Assembly: GCA_026419785.1 (NCBI GenBank)
Contig: JAODTK010003287.1
Span: forward strand, 103,357 to 167,356
Direction of reading: 5' to 3'
Length of the DNA stretch: 64,000 bases
Source of the DNA: Sclerodactyla briareus
Taxonomy: Eukaryota; Echinodermata; Holothuroidea; Dendrochirotida; Sclerodactylidae
Shown here: positions 1-11,798 of the stretch, in pieces
How the letters are laid out: each line of letters opens with the position of its first letter
Position numbering within the stretch: position 1 is the first letter of the stretch
Translations under genes and position numbers: made by a program
The notes under the pieces: model-generated
Told to the model about the DNA's origin: nothing
Seen by the model: the letters and a program-made list of their open reading frames with translations, nothing else
Databases searched by the model: none

Positions 1-1380
1 TGACAGAATTTGTAATTCGATTTAGATCGGTTAAATCTACCATAGTGCGCTACTTTCGAAGACAGAACAACAGCCCTACAGAGGGAGAATTATGGTATCC
101 TTTATTTCTGAAGTGTGGAATAAGGCAGAAATTTATCGGGCCATGTCCGCCCTTTGTTGTCCCATGCGTATAGCTTAGGCTGGTTTGCCTAACGTACAGT
201 AGCACGCAGGCTCATAGAGTCTTGCTGCTGTACTGGTGTTTGGTACTTGGGTTTTGTACTCTAGTTCCACGGTAGCTTGATGCGATATAGGCCCGCTACC
301 GACGAATAAACTCCTACACAAAACTCGGATAGTGTCGTTTATTGGCCCTCTGCGGTGTGTTTCTGTCGGCACAGTCAGTAATATATATCAGCATAAGGGA
401 TCACAAAGCCATCTCGTCACAAATTAGTAAATTGCAGTTGTGATAAACACTGCATGTTATCCTATTGCAGTGATAACCCCTGGTTGGTGTGTTGGCATAG
501 TATACGACAAGACAATTCTCATTCCTATGTTCTCTATTGCCTCTGCCTTTGTTCATAAAGCACCCTATCGTAATGCATATAGGATAGGCACACGTATGGA
601 TACTTAGCGCTGCCCCGAGCAGTTGTTGAACAATGAACCATGTGTGGTGGTGGGGAGAACTGAAGTCCCTTTCAATACTTACTGCCCTATTCTTCACTCA
701 GTAGCTTCCTAGTGCTGCTTACTTTTCAGATAGAAGTGTTTTTCAAGTCTTAGTCCAGCAAGATATGAAAGTACACATGGTTAGTTCGAATTGGGATGCC
801 TCTTCCTATGGCACTTCCAAGTATCATTATATCTTTCGCTGCAGAGACACTGCTGTTCTATCGCCTATCGTTCAGTGCAATAAATACCACTCTCACATGG
901 ATTTTTCTCTGAATTTTCAAATGTAACCCCCTGTCCTGTCATATACTGTTTGGAAAATTTTGTTGCCGCCCCTTTTTCCACTGTAAGTTGGCCTAACGAG
1001 GATGGGGGCAGTGGGCAGCAACTGTATATGTATGCGCAGTCAATTAGTGCTCGAGGCAAACATGCATATTCATGAGCACAAGCCTAACAGCAGATATTGC
1101 ATTGATACTCTGGGCAATTCATTGTTCATATTTGTAGTGTTGACCAAACGTGATACAGTGACTGATTGCCTGCTGGGCATCTTTGACCTTTATGAAATTG
1201 CTAGGTCAATGGTCATTAAATGGTCACAGATTTTTTACTACTGCATGCAGCCAGGCAAAAAACCTATAAGAAGCACATTACCTTGAATTTGTATCATTGT
1301 TTCCTGTGTCGTGCTCCTTTCCATGTCACCCGTACAAAGACATGTCTTAAAATTAATTATAGCTTTTTGATTCTTTCTAA
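1..1380. other. Unassigned sequence upstream of first repeat array
   Basis: No exon, RNA gene or recognisable repeat could be supported on either strand. The short open frames lack family motifs and good splice context. Because the dsRBD4-like exon of Staufen follows on the plus strand and no earlier Staufen domain is seen, this stretch is most simply intron of that gene; this is inference. Confidence 0.4.
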
Positions 1381-1381
1381 T

Positions 1382-3000
1382 CAAGGAATCTATGCAGTCA
1401 CGTCGTGTGTGTGTGTGTGTTTGTGTGTTTGTGACGCCAGCTTGTAAACACGCTACCTTGATCAGGTCTGGGTAGGTTAGGCTCATACTTGTATGTGTGT
1501 TCCCCATGATGAGTACATGAACCTATGTTTTTGTCAGGGGTTCAGAGGTCAGCTAAGTCACCAGAGGTCAAAGTCTGAAAACCTTGTAAACCGAGAAGTC
1601 CAAATGTTTGGTCTGATCAATTTGAAAATGGGTGTATAGCTTCTTATGGGTAGTCCGGAACCCTATTGTTTTTGTTCAGGTCTGGGAGTTGAATTTTGTT
1701 CAAATAGGAATTTGTGAAAATTCGATATTTTGGCTTGTAACACGATAACTCGACCCCACCCGGATGGATGAAGCTCTACCGTGGTATGTGTGTTCCTCAT
1801 GATGAGTAACATGACACCTATTGTTTTAGGGTCTGTCCGAGTCCCTCTGAGGTCCACCAGAGGTCAAGTTGAAACCTTGTGCACCAATATCCAGGATTGT
1901 TGGTCTGATCAAGTTGAATTGGGTGTATAGCTTTCTTATGGGGAGTACAGGAACCCTATTGTTTTTGGTTCAGGTCAGAGTGAATTTTGGTGAAACTTTG
2001 ATGAAATTTGATCTTTTGGCAAATTTTGGCTTGTAACACGATAACTCGACCCCACCGGATGATGACGCGCCTCCTTGGTATGTGTGTTCCCTTGATGATA
2101 CATGAACCCGCTGTTTTGGGGTCAGGTCAGGTCATCTGAGGTCACCAGAGGTCAAACGTCTTAAAACCTTGTCAACACGATAAGTCCATATTGTTGCTTG
2201 ATCAAGTTGAAATTGGTGTATAGCTTTCTTATGGGATCACAGGAACCTATTGTGTTTGTTTCAGGTCAGGAGTGGAACTTTTGGTAGAAAATTTGTGAAA
2301 ATTAGATGATTTTGGTCAATTTGGCCTTGTAAACACTATCTCACCCACCCGGATGGATGACGCTCATACTTGGTAGTGCAGTTTCCCTATGAGGAGTACA
2401 GAAACCTATCAGTTTTGGGGTCAGGTCAGAGGTCATCTGAGGTCACCAAGGTCAAAGTCTGAAAACCTTGTCAACACGATAAGTCCATAATTTTGGTCTT
2501 ATCAAGTTGAAATTGGTGATAGCTGTCTTAGGGGAGTACAGGAACCCTATTGTTTTTGGTTCAGGTCGGATGAATTTTGGTCGAAAATAGGAAATTTGTG
2601 AAAATTCGATCTTTTGGCCAATTTTGGCTTGTAAACACGATAACTCGACCCCACCCCTGATGGATGAGCTACATACTTGGTATGTGCTTTCCCCAAATTG
2701 AGTACAGGTTCCCTATTTTTTTGGGGTCAGGTCAGAGAACGTCTGAGGTCACCAGAGTCACCGAGTCTGAAAACCTTGAAAAACACATAAGTCAAGAATG
2801 GATGAGAGCGGTCTGGGTAGGTCAGGCTCATACTGGTTAGTGTGGTTCCCCATGATGAGTACAATGAACCCTATGTGAAAATTAGATATTTTTGGCCAAT
2901 TTGGGCTTGCAAACGATACCTTCCGACCGCACCTGGATGGATGAAGCCTCATACTTGAGGTTTCCAAGGGCCCCTACCGGCCTATCACACAACTCTAAAT
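1382..3000 (+). repeat. (TG)n-anchored tandem array, copy 1 (dimeric ~290-bp units)
   Basis: Starts with the border GGAATCTATGCAGTCACG at about 1386, then (TG)n at 1406-1436, then GTGACGCC and CTTGTAAACACG. A tandem array follows in which two related half-units alternate. One half has CCCCATGATGAGTACATGAA and AGGTCATCTGAGGTCACCAG. The other has a TTCTTATGGGGAGTACAGGAA-like core without the 20-bp AGGTCA block. The repeating dimer is about 290 bp, with CATGATGAG-type cores near 1505, 1797, 2091, 2387, 2690 and 2849. Copies differ by many substitutions and small indels. The array lies just 5' of the dsRBD4-like exon of Staufen. Confidence 0.85.
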
Positions 3001-3099
3001 TGGCATCATGTACATACACACATGCCAAAAATCAGGCCCATCGATTAACGGCTGCCTCAGTTCTCGCATTTGGATGAACAATATGTGGAGGTCTGAACG

Positions 3100-3335
3100 G
3101 GAAATCTCTTTGAAACCTGAAGTCTGTTCTCCCTCCTGAAGGTCCTTGATGAGATCGGCCCATCCGCATCCAGAAGGAGTATCGATCCAGTGTACGGTCG
3201 GCAACATCACTGTGGAGGAGGTGGGAAGCTCCAAGAAGGAGGCCAACGCAAGGCCGGCGCCTCGGTGCTCCCCAAGCTCCAGCCCTGCCCCCACGCATGT
3301 CAAGCCACCCGCCCCTGAGCCAGGGTCGGCGTGTT
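3100..3335 (+). CDS. STAU: Staufen, exon with dsRBD4-like domain (frame-broken)
   Basis: The exon encodes most of a double-stranded-RNA-binding domain. Reading across frames gives EYRIQCTVGNITVEEVGSSK then KEA and an Ala-rich helix with ASVL. This is the beta-strand run plus the GSSKKEA helix-2 signature of dsRBDs, and it aligns best with Staufen dsRBD4 (human counterpart has QVKVGHHTAEGVGTNKK). A Pro-rich tail follows, as in the human linker. No single frame covers the exon: the downstream half from about 3190 is in one frame, but about 3150-3190 needs one or two single-base corrections and the Ala-rich helix another. Exact splice borders are not certain. Staufen binds structured 3' UTRs and directs mRNA transport and decay. 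Gene identity rests also on the matching exons at 8202, 15043 and 16191. Confidence 0.75.
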
Positions 3336-4965
3336 TAGGCCACAATTCAAGAGTCTTCTATTACCAAGAAGGTTGGTAGATATTATCATTGTTGTCATTC
3401 TCCCATAGTTACCAGCCATCCTCAGTTAATCAGTTGATTGTTATCATATTATCAACACTGAGGCATTTCACATTCATAGTTCCACGTAGGACCTCAGCTG
3501 AAAGAGCTGATTGCTTCATTGAGGAGGCCCCGTTCTGAACCCACCTGCCAGCCTAGTTAATATGCAATACCGTACTTTATCACGGTTGCATGCCAAGCAA
3601 AACTCATAACGTTTGTTCAGCTCACATATTCAGTTCCCTTTTGAATGTGTTCATTGAAACTGCACTGTATCCATGGGACTATATTACCATTATTACAGTT
3701 CCCATGCCACAACACTGTGCAGAGAATAAATTGCCTGATCGCACTAGTGTTTGCTGTTGTCAGTTCCCGGAGCTCGAACTGTCCGCACTTTTTCCTGCAT
3801 AAACCAATTCCTTCCTCATGTTCATATAATTTCTTTGTTTCAAGTTCAGATAATTTGAACTTTGTAAGAAAAACAGGAGAACAGAAAACTGTTAAAATGC
3901 GGTTCGTTCATGTGTCTATCATTTTGTATTTCAGTGACCTGGATCAGCACTATAATCTCCCCATGGCAGGGCTCTGAAATTAAAGCAGTCGCGTGCTAGC
4001 CAAATGAAAACTGCCCTTACGGGCTAGTGGAAATACATGTTGCTCGGTGTCCGTTTGCGATTAAATAATTGACAAAACCAACTAACTATATCTTACTTTT
4101 ACATCAGTCACCATGAGAAGTTACCACACGAGGGACCAATTTTTGTACAGACAATTATCATTTATCAATTCATTATTATTGATATATATTATTCGTACAC
4201 TAAGGGCCGCAGCAATACAACCAGCATACTGGGATGCAATATTAGCCAATAGGGAGTGTTAGGTCATTTATGAGGGGTCCTCGTATGGTCCCGACTTCAA
4301 AAAAAACCCCCTCCATGGCAAATTTCTCGGTGAGCCCATGAAAATTAGTGATTAGTAACCTAGTGCTGGGCAATGAAACACGCGTGATGGACTAACCATC
4401 AACAGCTTGAAGAGGCCGGCCCGACTGGCGAGTGAAAGGAAATTATTCAAGGACGCCTCTGCCCTATAGTGTCTTGACTGTCATCAACCCTCTATTATCA
4501 TCATCGTATAAGGTTTGCAAAACGTAGTCCAATGGCTATCTTCCTAATTCGCAAAATTTTAAACAGGAGCTATCCGTCGCACCATCCTCTTTTGAAACTA
4601 CCAACATTATAGCCTCCGAATTCATATGGCCTTCTTCCCACCCAGAATTCTGACGACCCTGAGTTTGGCAGCCGTCGGGATAACCCCGTCAGTCCCGTCT
4701 TGTCCAGGTCTGCCAGGCGGAAGAAGCTGAAGGATCCCCTTTCTTCGAGGTCCTGAGCGCACCACCCCCCCCCCATAACCAACCCGACCGAGGGTGCACC
4801 CGACCATATCAGACAACATCTTCACCATGCGGTGCTGTACTTTAGTTGGTAGCATCAGGTTCCCTGTTGGCATGCTGGGTGCTTAAGCCTGTTGCAACAG
4901 TGTAATTGCCCACCGCTCAACACTAAGGCTTGGATAATGGACAAATATTCCCTACCTCTCTCTCA
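3336..4965. other. STAU: Staufen intron, mostly unassigned
   Basis: No exon can be supported here. A tRNA-like segment sits at 3484-3560 (listed separately). Short C-runs occur near 4767. The sequence is otherwise non-repetitive within the window. Confidence 0.5.
3484..3560 (+). repeat. tRNA-like (SINE head?) segment
   Basis: CCTCAGCTGAAAGAGC resembles a pol III A box, and 40 bases downstream GGCCCCGTTCTGAACCC resembles a T-arm/B box with small errors. Spacing fits a tRNA-derived head. It does not fold into a clean tRNA by eye and has no second copy that I can see, so it is probably a degraded tRNA-derived SINE rather than a functional tRNA gene. Confidence 0.35.
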
Positions 4966-4969
4966 GTAC

Positions 4970-6140
4970 GGCCCTTTGTTTTGGGGTCAGTCAAGTCATC
5001 TGAATTCTGAAAATCTTGTAACACGATAAGTCCAGATGCCTGTTCTGATCAGGTCCAAAACTTGGGTAGCCGCTTGTTTTTCTTATGACGGATACAGAAC
5101 CCTATTGTTTATTATTGGAGTCAAACATTTTCGGGGTCAGATTCTGGAAAAATTAGGAAAAATTGAATAATTTTGGCCAATTTCAGCTCGTTACCGTACG
5201 ACAACCTTGACCCACTTGGATGATCCAGTTCCTACTTGTACCTGGTTCCCCATAATGATTAAGATTATCCTATTGCCTTTGGGTATCAGGTCAAAGGTCA
5301 TCGAGGTCAGAGAAGTCAATCTGAAAATCTTGTTAACACAGAATGCCTGGTCCCATCATGTTGGAACTCGGTATGCAGCTTTCTTATTAATGAGTACAGG
5401 AACCCTATTGTTTATGGTGTATTTTGGGGTCATATTCGTGAAAAATGTGAAAGTGTGCAAATTGATAGTTCGTCCAATTTCAGCTTGTTTAACAACGAGA
5501 ACTTGACCCCACTTTGGATTGGGATGGAGTTCATCCTTGGTATATGGCTTCCCCATCATGAGTATATGGTCCCTTGCTTTGGACAGGTCAAAGGTCCAGA
5601 AGTCAAAAGTTTGAAATCTGTTTAACACGATAAGTCCAGAATGCCTGTTTTTCTCATCGGTTGGAACTCGGTATGCAAGCTTTCTTATGAGGAGTCAGGA
5701 CCCTATTGTTTTTCATTTAATTCGGGGGTCAGATTTGAGAAGAATTGGGAAATTGTGAAAATGAATAATTTTGGCCATTTTTAATCTTTTAGCAGCAGCA
5801 ATAACTCGACTTGGATTGAATCAAGTCCCTGCTTGTCTGTGTGTTCCCCCCCATGATAGTTATGAACCCCTTGTTTTGGGGTCAGTCATATGTCCTCTGA
5901 GGTCAACCATAGGTCAAAGTCTGAAATCGTGTATTCAGTGTGTAGCTTTCTTATCAAGAGAGTATAGAACCCTCTTGGTTGGTGGGATAAATGGAAATTT
6001 GGTCAGATTTTATGGGTGCCCATAATGGGCTTGTGCAATCTCCATTTGTCCCTTGTGTCTAGCTATAGTTTTCGAAAGAGTCAAGGAATCAACTAAGCCT
6101 TTTGGCTTTCTGGTTTATACTGATACTGTCAAAAACTGTC
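4970..6140 (+). repeat. Tandem array, copy 2, with 3' tail motif
   Basis: Monomers of the same family as at 1.4-3.0 kb: TTTTGGGGTCAGTCAAGTCA near 4978, CTTATTAATGAGTACAGGAA near 5382, and a TGAGTATATGG core near 5558. AGGTCA-type runs recur, such as AGGTCAAAGGTCATC near 5288. The right end carries CAAGGAATCAACTAAGCC then TTTTGGCTTTCTGGTT at about 6084-6115. That tail recurs near 6553 and 11137 and appears to be a family terminus. No (TG)n start is seen, so the copy is 5' truncated or rearranged. Confidence 0.8.
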
Positions 6141-6369
6141 CCCACTCCTCGAAAACACAACCAATGCAACCCTGTTCTGATGTTATTGTGATCAGTTCGG
6201 GGGGCAATCTGTGAGATTTATCTGGTAGATTTGAGTGTTCTTCATCAGAGGGGATCAAAAGGATGTGTTCTAAACAACACAACATCGACTTGCCCAGTTA
6301 CCCCTATGAGCCTCTACATAATATAAAAATTATGATCTCAATTAATCGCATCAGTTATTTTCATTTCAT

Positions 6370-6620
6370 TTGACTTGGAAATGTCCTACCTCTCTGGTCG
6401 GACCACCTGGATGGATGAAGCTCATACTGAACATGCAGAGTGGATGTACTCATACTTGGTGTGTGTTCCCCCATAATGGGTACACGATCCCTCCCCATCA
6501 CTTGGGTCAAAGGTCATCTAGGTTAACAAACTTTGAGTGAGAGGTCCCTGAGGCATTGAAGGAATCACACTGGACACCCCCTTGGCTTTCTGGTTGTTAT
6601 TGATTAATTTACAGTCCTCG
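6370..6620 (+). repeat. Tandem-array family fragment with 3' tail motif
   Basis: A short relic: TGGATGGATGAAGCTCATACT near 6410, a TTGGTGTGTGTTCCCCCATAAT core near 6455, then GGTCAAAGGTCATCTAGG near 6504. It ends with the tail GAAGGAATCACACTGG followed by CCTTGGCTTTCTGGTTGTTA at about 6555-6600. The tail matches those near 6084 and 11137. Confidence 0.7.
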
Positions 6621-8201
6621 TAGATTGCAGTCCAGTACCGGCATTTGAGGTAGTGCTGAACATTGTGTAGCAAATCAGAAGTTATTGGGGAATCCATATT
6701 TGCCATCCATAGTTCTCATACTAAGGGTACCGGACTCCGGAAAAACTGCACTGGGACCCTTGAGTTTCATCATTGATAATTAAGGACACTACAAAAACTT
6801 GAACGCAAGAGTCCCGGGACCCTTGGGTTTTGGATGCTAACGGAACCCTGGTTCTGCATCCGGCCGGCTGTTCTGCACTGCTTGAGATTTTCTGGCTGTC
6901 CTTGCATTTCGGAGGCATTTTTTGAGATCCGACGTCGCCTCTTCCAAACAACTAATCCAATACTTCACTGACGCCGGTTTCAGTTGAACTACAAGAAGGC
7001 GGAGGGTAAGGGAGGAACTAAGAAGGAAGCAAGAAGGAGCGGCGGAGGCCGAGCTGGTCCTCATGACTAACAAAAAACCCTCCCCAGCCAGACACCCCAT
7101 CCGGGCTGATGATGCCAACCCGGGGAACCCGTCCTGAAGCAGCCTCAGACCACCGGGGAGCCAAAAGTAATTGAGGGGACTGCAATAACATGTTACCCTG
7201 TAGGGGCACAAACACTTGAGGACGGGGGTTCAAAGCAGTTCTGGACCTAATTTCAGTGCTGCGCTGCAATTCCAAATGCATCCAATGGCCAAGTTAATAG
7301 TAACATTTCTGAAGGTATTTGGGGACACCCAATCCACCTGGATTATGAGTAATTGGCAAGAGGTGCCCCAAGTTCAACGGGTTAGAACCTAGACCACTGG
7401 TTAAAACCCTGGCTGCCATTGGTAACCCGGACCACTGGTTAACTCCAGGCAACCAGGTTAACCTGTGCCACAGGTTATCATGATCCTAGGTGTGACCTTT
7501 TTGGTGTTGCCAAGTCAGGCAAAACGGAGGCAAAAGAACCTTTTAACCTACCCCCACTCCACTGTAGGTTAAGAATCCCTTGACAATAACAGCCCCTGGG
7601 AACACCATTCTGTCGGTGACATTAAAATCACGATTTCAATGGAGCTCCAAGTTTATTGATAGTGTTTCAATGTGTACGATTCTGATTGATGCATATTAAG
7701 TGCCAGATTGAGTTCACCAAACGCAAATTTTGGCGAGGAACAATGGTTTGTGTGCACATTAGAGACGATTATTTGCAGAAGCCCAGTAGCATTTGGGTTT
7801 GGACCTCCCTCGCACCCCCGTGTCGTTTTGCCCTTTCCCTGCTGAAATTGTCTTTCGGCTACCTCTCTACTCCGCAGCTCAGCTTATCAACAGAGAAAGG
7901 GAAAGAGTATGGTTGTGTGGCGCAACAGCAGTGAATCTCACAGGTGTCAAAATTAAGGTGTAAAATAATGATTCTTACTCATATTGTGCTATCCTTCAAA
8001 CTCACTGCCTGTGCTTTCGCAGGTATTATTCTGATAAGTTAACCAGCATGACTTGCAACCCCAGGAGGTGATGGCAGCAGTCATAGTACCCTAAAGGTTG
8101 CTAGTTTCTCACGGTCACTAATTAGCACATAGGTTTGTCACCATAGTCTTAAATTTTCATCCAGAGCTCACCCAATACTCTCCCTTTGTTGTCTCCCTTA
8201 G
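6621..8201. other. STAU: Staufen intron; GC-richer segment and a short duplication
   Basis: No exon recognised. At 6837-7211 the minus strand has an uninterrupted 124-codon frame in a GC-richer patch, but I see no family motif in it. At 7390-7490 the motif GACCACTGGTTAA is duplicated at a spacing of about 46 bases with a degenerate third copy. These are noted without a functional call. Confidence 0.4.
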
Positions 8202-8259
8202 GAGGATGATACCCAGAGCGCAGACCGGAAGGTGACCTTCAAAGATGATCAGGCCAAAG
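8202..8259 (+). CDS. STAU: Staufen, short linker exon (RKVTF)
   Basis: Bounded by a pyrimidine-rich acceptor ending CCCTTAG at 8201 and a GTCAGT donor at 8260. It reads EDDTQSADRKVTFKDDQAK plus one base. The core DRKVTF matches the GRKVTFF segment that follows dsRBD4 in vertebrate Staufen. The exon is 58 bases, starts at codon phase 0 and leaves one base for the next exon. No frame break is visible. This exon is strong independent support for calling the gene Staufen. Confidence 0.8.
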
Positions 8260-8529
8260 GTCAGTCTCTACTCAATTCCAGGGATGTCTCACTGGCGACA
8301 ACGCGGGCTACCCGCGTTCGTGGGTCATCAAACGGCCGACGCAAGTGGTGCATGGCGAGATTGGAATTGGGATGAAAAGAGAAACATGACAATATATGGA
8401 TATTGATAACTCTCTGATATATTAGCCAGCTTGGATTTTATGACGGTTACTCAGTATCATAATAATATATGGGTACTTTTCAGGCGTCATCTATATCTAT
8501 ACTCATCATGATGTTTGTTCCTTGGACAG

Positions 8530-11180
8530 GAGGGCCAAGGAATTATGCATTCACCGTTGCGTGTGTGTTTGTGTGTGTGTGTATGTATGTTATGGTGTCG
8601 GTGTGGTGGGGGTATGTGTGTAGTGACGCCTCCCTTGTCAGTCAGGGGGCCTAGTGGGGTCCAACATGGCCGGTGGGGTGGATGGCGAAGTTCAAAGTGT
8701 GTGTGTGGGTGTCTGGCGGTCCGAGTTAGTGAGGACATGCACGCTATTATTGTTGATGATCCAACCCCAGTGGGCTCACTCCCACTTTCTGGAGCATTAA
8801 AGGTGCCAACTCCTTGCACATTCAAATGGTCAATTAAAAAAATAAAAATAGGCCTGTGTACCCCGGTGTTCAGGCAAAGTCCAACAATGCTGGTGGGATC
8901 AAGTTCACACTGGTGGGTGGCTTCCCGTAATGATTACATGAACGTCTATTTATTGTTGTCTGAGAAGGGGTTAACGGTTGGGGTGGGCACTAGAAATTGA
9001 CACTTGTAAATTCTGGTATTTTGGGGACTTTTTCCTTAATCAAGGCGTCAGACCTGCCTGGTGGGACTCATTTCAAACTTGGTGGGTTTGCATTCCCATG
9101 ATGAAGTACTGAACGCTATTTTAATTGTTGTTGAGTAGGGGGTCACTTTTGGGCAAAAGTGGAAACTTGTAAAAGTCTGGATTTTGGTCCCTTTTCAACC
9201 TTGTAATCACCGCAAAGTCCACATGCCTGGTGGGATCAACTTCAAACTGTGGGTGGGCTTCCCATTGGAGTACATGAACTCATTCATGTTGTTATGAGTG
9301 GGGGGTCAATTTTGTAAAAGTGGAAACTTGTAAATTCTGGTATTTTTGGCACTTTTACCTTGTACTCCTGCAAAGTCCAGACCTGCCCTGGGGGGATCAA
9401 GTTCAAATTTGGTGGGTGTGCTTCTCCCTATGATGAAGGACATGATCGCTATTTATTGTTGTATGAGCCGGGGGTCAATTTTGGGCAAAAAACTTGTGAA
9501 ATTAAGGTATTTTGGGCACTTTTTACCTTGTAATCAGGCAAGTCCACTGCCTGTGGGATCAAGTTCAAACTTGGTGGGTGTAGCTTACCCGTAATAACAT
9601 GAACTCTATTTAGTGTTGTCTGAGTAGGGGGTTAACTTTTGGGCAAAAGTGGAAACTTGTAAATTCTGGTATTTTTGGCACTTTTTACCTTTAATCAGGC
9701 ATAGGTCCACCCATGCCGTGGTGGGATCAAGTTCAAACTTGGTGGGTGTGCTTCCCATGATGAGTACATGAACGCTATTTATTGTTGTATGAGTCGGGGT
9801 CAATTTTGGGCAAATAGGGGAAACTTGTAAATTCTGGTATTTGGGTTGGGCACTTTACTGTAATCATGCAAGTCCAATATGCCTGGTGGGATCAAGTTCA
9901 AACTTGGTGGGTGTGTTCCCATGATGAGTACATGAACGCTATTTATTGTTGTATGAGTAGGGGTCAATTTTGGGCAAAAAACTGGAAACTTGTGAAATTT
10001 CTGGTAGTTTGGGCACTTTTCCTTGTAATCAGGCAAAGTCCACTATGCCTGGTGGGGACTCAGTTCCAACTTGGTGGGTTTGCTTCCCTGATGAGTACAT
10101 GAACTCTATTTTTATGTGTATGAGTAAGGGGTCCATTTTGGGCAAAAACTGGAAACTTGTGAAATTCTGGTATTTTGGGCACGTTTACCTTGTAATCAGG
10201 CAAAGTCCCACATGTCTGGTGGGCTAAGTTTCAAACTTGGTGTGTGTGCTTCCATGATGAGTACAATAACGTTATTTATTGTTGTATGAGATCGGGGTTC
10301 ACTTTTGGGGAAAAAGTGGAAACTTTTAAAAATTCTGGTATTTGGGGCCTTTTACCTTGTAATCAGACAAAGTGCAACATGCCTGGGGGGATTAAGTTTA
10401 AAATTGGTGGGTGTGCTTCCCATGTGATACACATGAACGCTTCTTATGTTGTATGAGTAGAGGGTCAACTTTGGGCAAAAAGTGGAACTTGTAAAATTAA
10501 TTCTGGTTTTTTGGGCAACTTTTACCATTGTAATCAGGCAAAAGTGCAACTGCTGGGGGGATCAAGTTTCAAACCTTTGGTAGTTGTGTTCTCCATGATG
10601 ATACATGAACCGCTTCTTATTGTTGTAGAGTAGAGGGTCAACTTTGGGACAAAAAGTGGAAAACTTGTAAAATTCTGGTATTTTGGCCTTTTACCTTTTT
10701 ATCAGGCAAAGTGCAACTGCCTTTGGGATCAAGTTCAAACTTGGTGGGTGGGATTCCCATATGACGTACATGAACGCTTCTTATTGTTGTATGAGTGGTA
10801 GGTCAACTTTGGGCAAAAAGGTGGACTTGTAAATTCTGGTAATTTTGGGCACTTTACCCTTGTAATTAGCAAAGTCCAACATGCCTGTGGGGATAAGTTC
10901 AAACTTGGTGGGTGTGCTTCCCCTGATGATACATGAACGCTATTTATTGTTGTCAAGAGTTTCCACATGTCAAGCGATCCATCTATACGGCTTGTACAAC
11001 TTCTTGTAATTTTTGGCAGACTTACTTTTACTTGTATCAGGCTTATGTCCAACCTTATTGCTATTGCTCTCTCTCAGTTTCAGCATGAGACGGTGTTAGG
11101 AATTAGGAACTTGAACACAACCATACCGTTTTGTCCAAGGAATCACTAGCGCTTTTGGCTTCTTGTTAATTTATATTTTG
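8530..11180 (+). repeat. (TG)n-anchored tandem array, copy 3 (13 units of ~165 bp)
   Basis: Border GGCCAAGGAATTATGCATTC at about 8533, then (TG)n at 8556-8600 and GTGACGCCTCCCTTGTCAG. From about 8865 to 10960 there are about 13 head-to-tail units of about 165 bp. Typical pieces are GTTCAAACTTGGTGGGTGTG, CCATGATGAGTACATGAACG, TTTATTGTTGTATGAGTAGG and TGGAAACTTGTAAATTCTGG. The end carries GTCCAAGGAATCACTAGCGC then TTTTGGCTTCTTGTTAA at 11137-11170. This is the most complete copy, with border, microsatellite, array and tail. It lies in a Staufen intron. Open frames inside it are chance products of the repeat. Confidence 0.88.
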
Positions 11181-11651
11181 ACTTCATTGAAGTGTCGTTT
11201 TCATTGCTTTACGGCTGTCCATCTGAACATAGAACTGGTGACAGGGTTCCCAGCCTTACCTGGAAAATTCGATGAAATTGGACAGCTGCGCTTACTCCTG
11301 GAAAAGTCATGGAATTTGAGGCAAAATCTCCAAATCCTGAAAATCCTGGAATTTGATGGCCAAGGCAGACCAGGGATTGATTGGCTAGGGTGTTTTTAAG
11401 TGTGCTGTAGTAGTTTTGGTGTAACATACATCTTGTTCTAGACATCCTCAGCATAATAGCCAGAAGGGAGTAGCCAGTTTATATCCTGCAATTTTTGAAA
11501 TTTCATCATGCAAAAATCAGGAATATTGTGGAATGTTATTCTCTTGGAATGCTTGGGAACCCTTGGGGGGTAAAGTTTGGACAATCCGGGATATATAGTG
11601 GCAGCAGCTCAACACAGCACTGGTTCTAATTCTAATTTGACTTCCTCACAG

Positions 11652-11798
11652 GTCCCCCAAAGGCACCTTGGTGAAGAGGAGAAGATGATCGCTCCGGAAA
11701 AGTGGACTAGGTCTCATGTGAGGATCCAAACTCACCTTGCGCAGCAGTCCCTTGCCCTAAGACCCAGGCCTGCAGCTATTCTGATTTCGAGCCACTGA
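11652..11798 (+). CDS. Candidate alternative or cryptic Staufen exon
   Basis: An acceptor-like run ends CTTCCTCACAG at 11651. One frame stays open to TGA at 11796-11798 and reads GEEEKMIAPEKWTRSHVRIQ then a Gln/Leu/Pro-rich end. AATAAA follows at about 11821, so a short alternative terminal exon is possible. However, the phase inherited from the 8202-8259 exon meets a stop after seven codons unless a base is missing. Similarity to the Staufen linker is faint. I am not sure this is coding. Confidence 0.25.
   Translation, partial: VPQRHLGEEEKMIAPEKWTRSHVRIQTHLAQQSLALRPRPAAILISSH

Noticed and set aside
3030..3077. KNQAHRLTAASVLAFG on the plus strand, like dsRBD helix 2
   Set aside because: It is only ~14 codons from the dsRBD4-like exon, whereas dsRBD3 and dsRBD4 are separated by about 60 residues, and it lacks the preceding strands; probably chance.
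8515..9000. 161-codon plus-strand frame
   Set aside because: It starts in the (TG)n microsatellite and continues into tandem monomers; the frame is a by-product of repeat composition.
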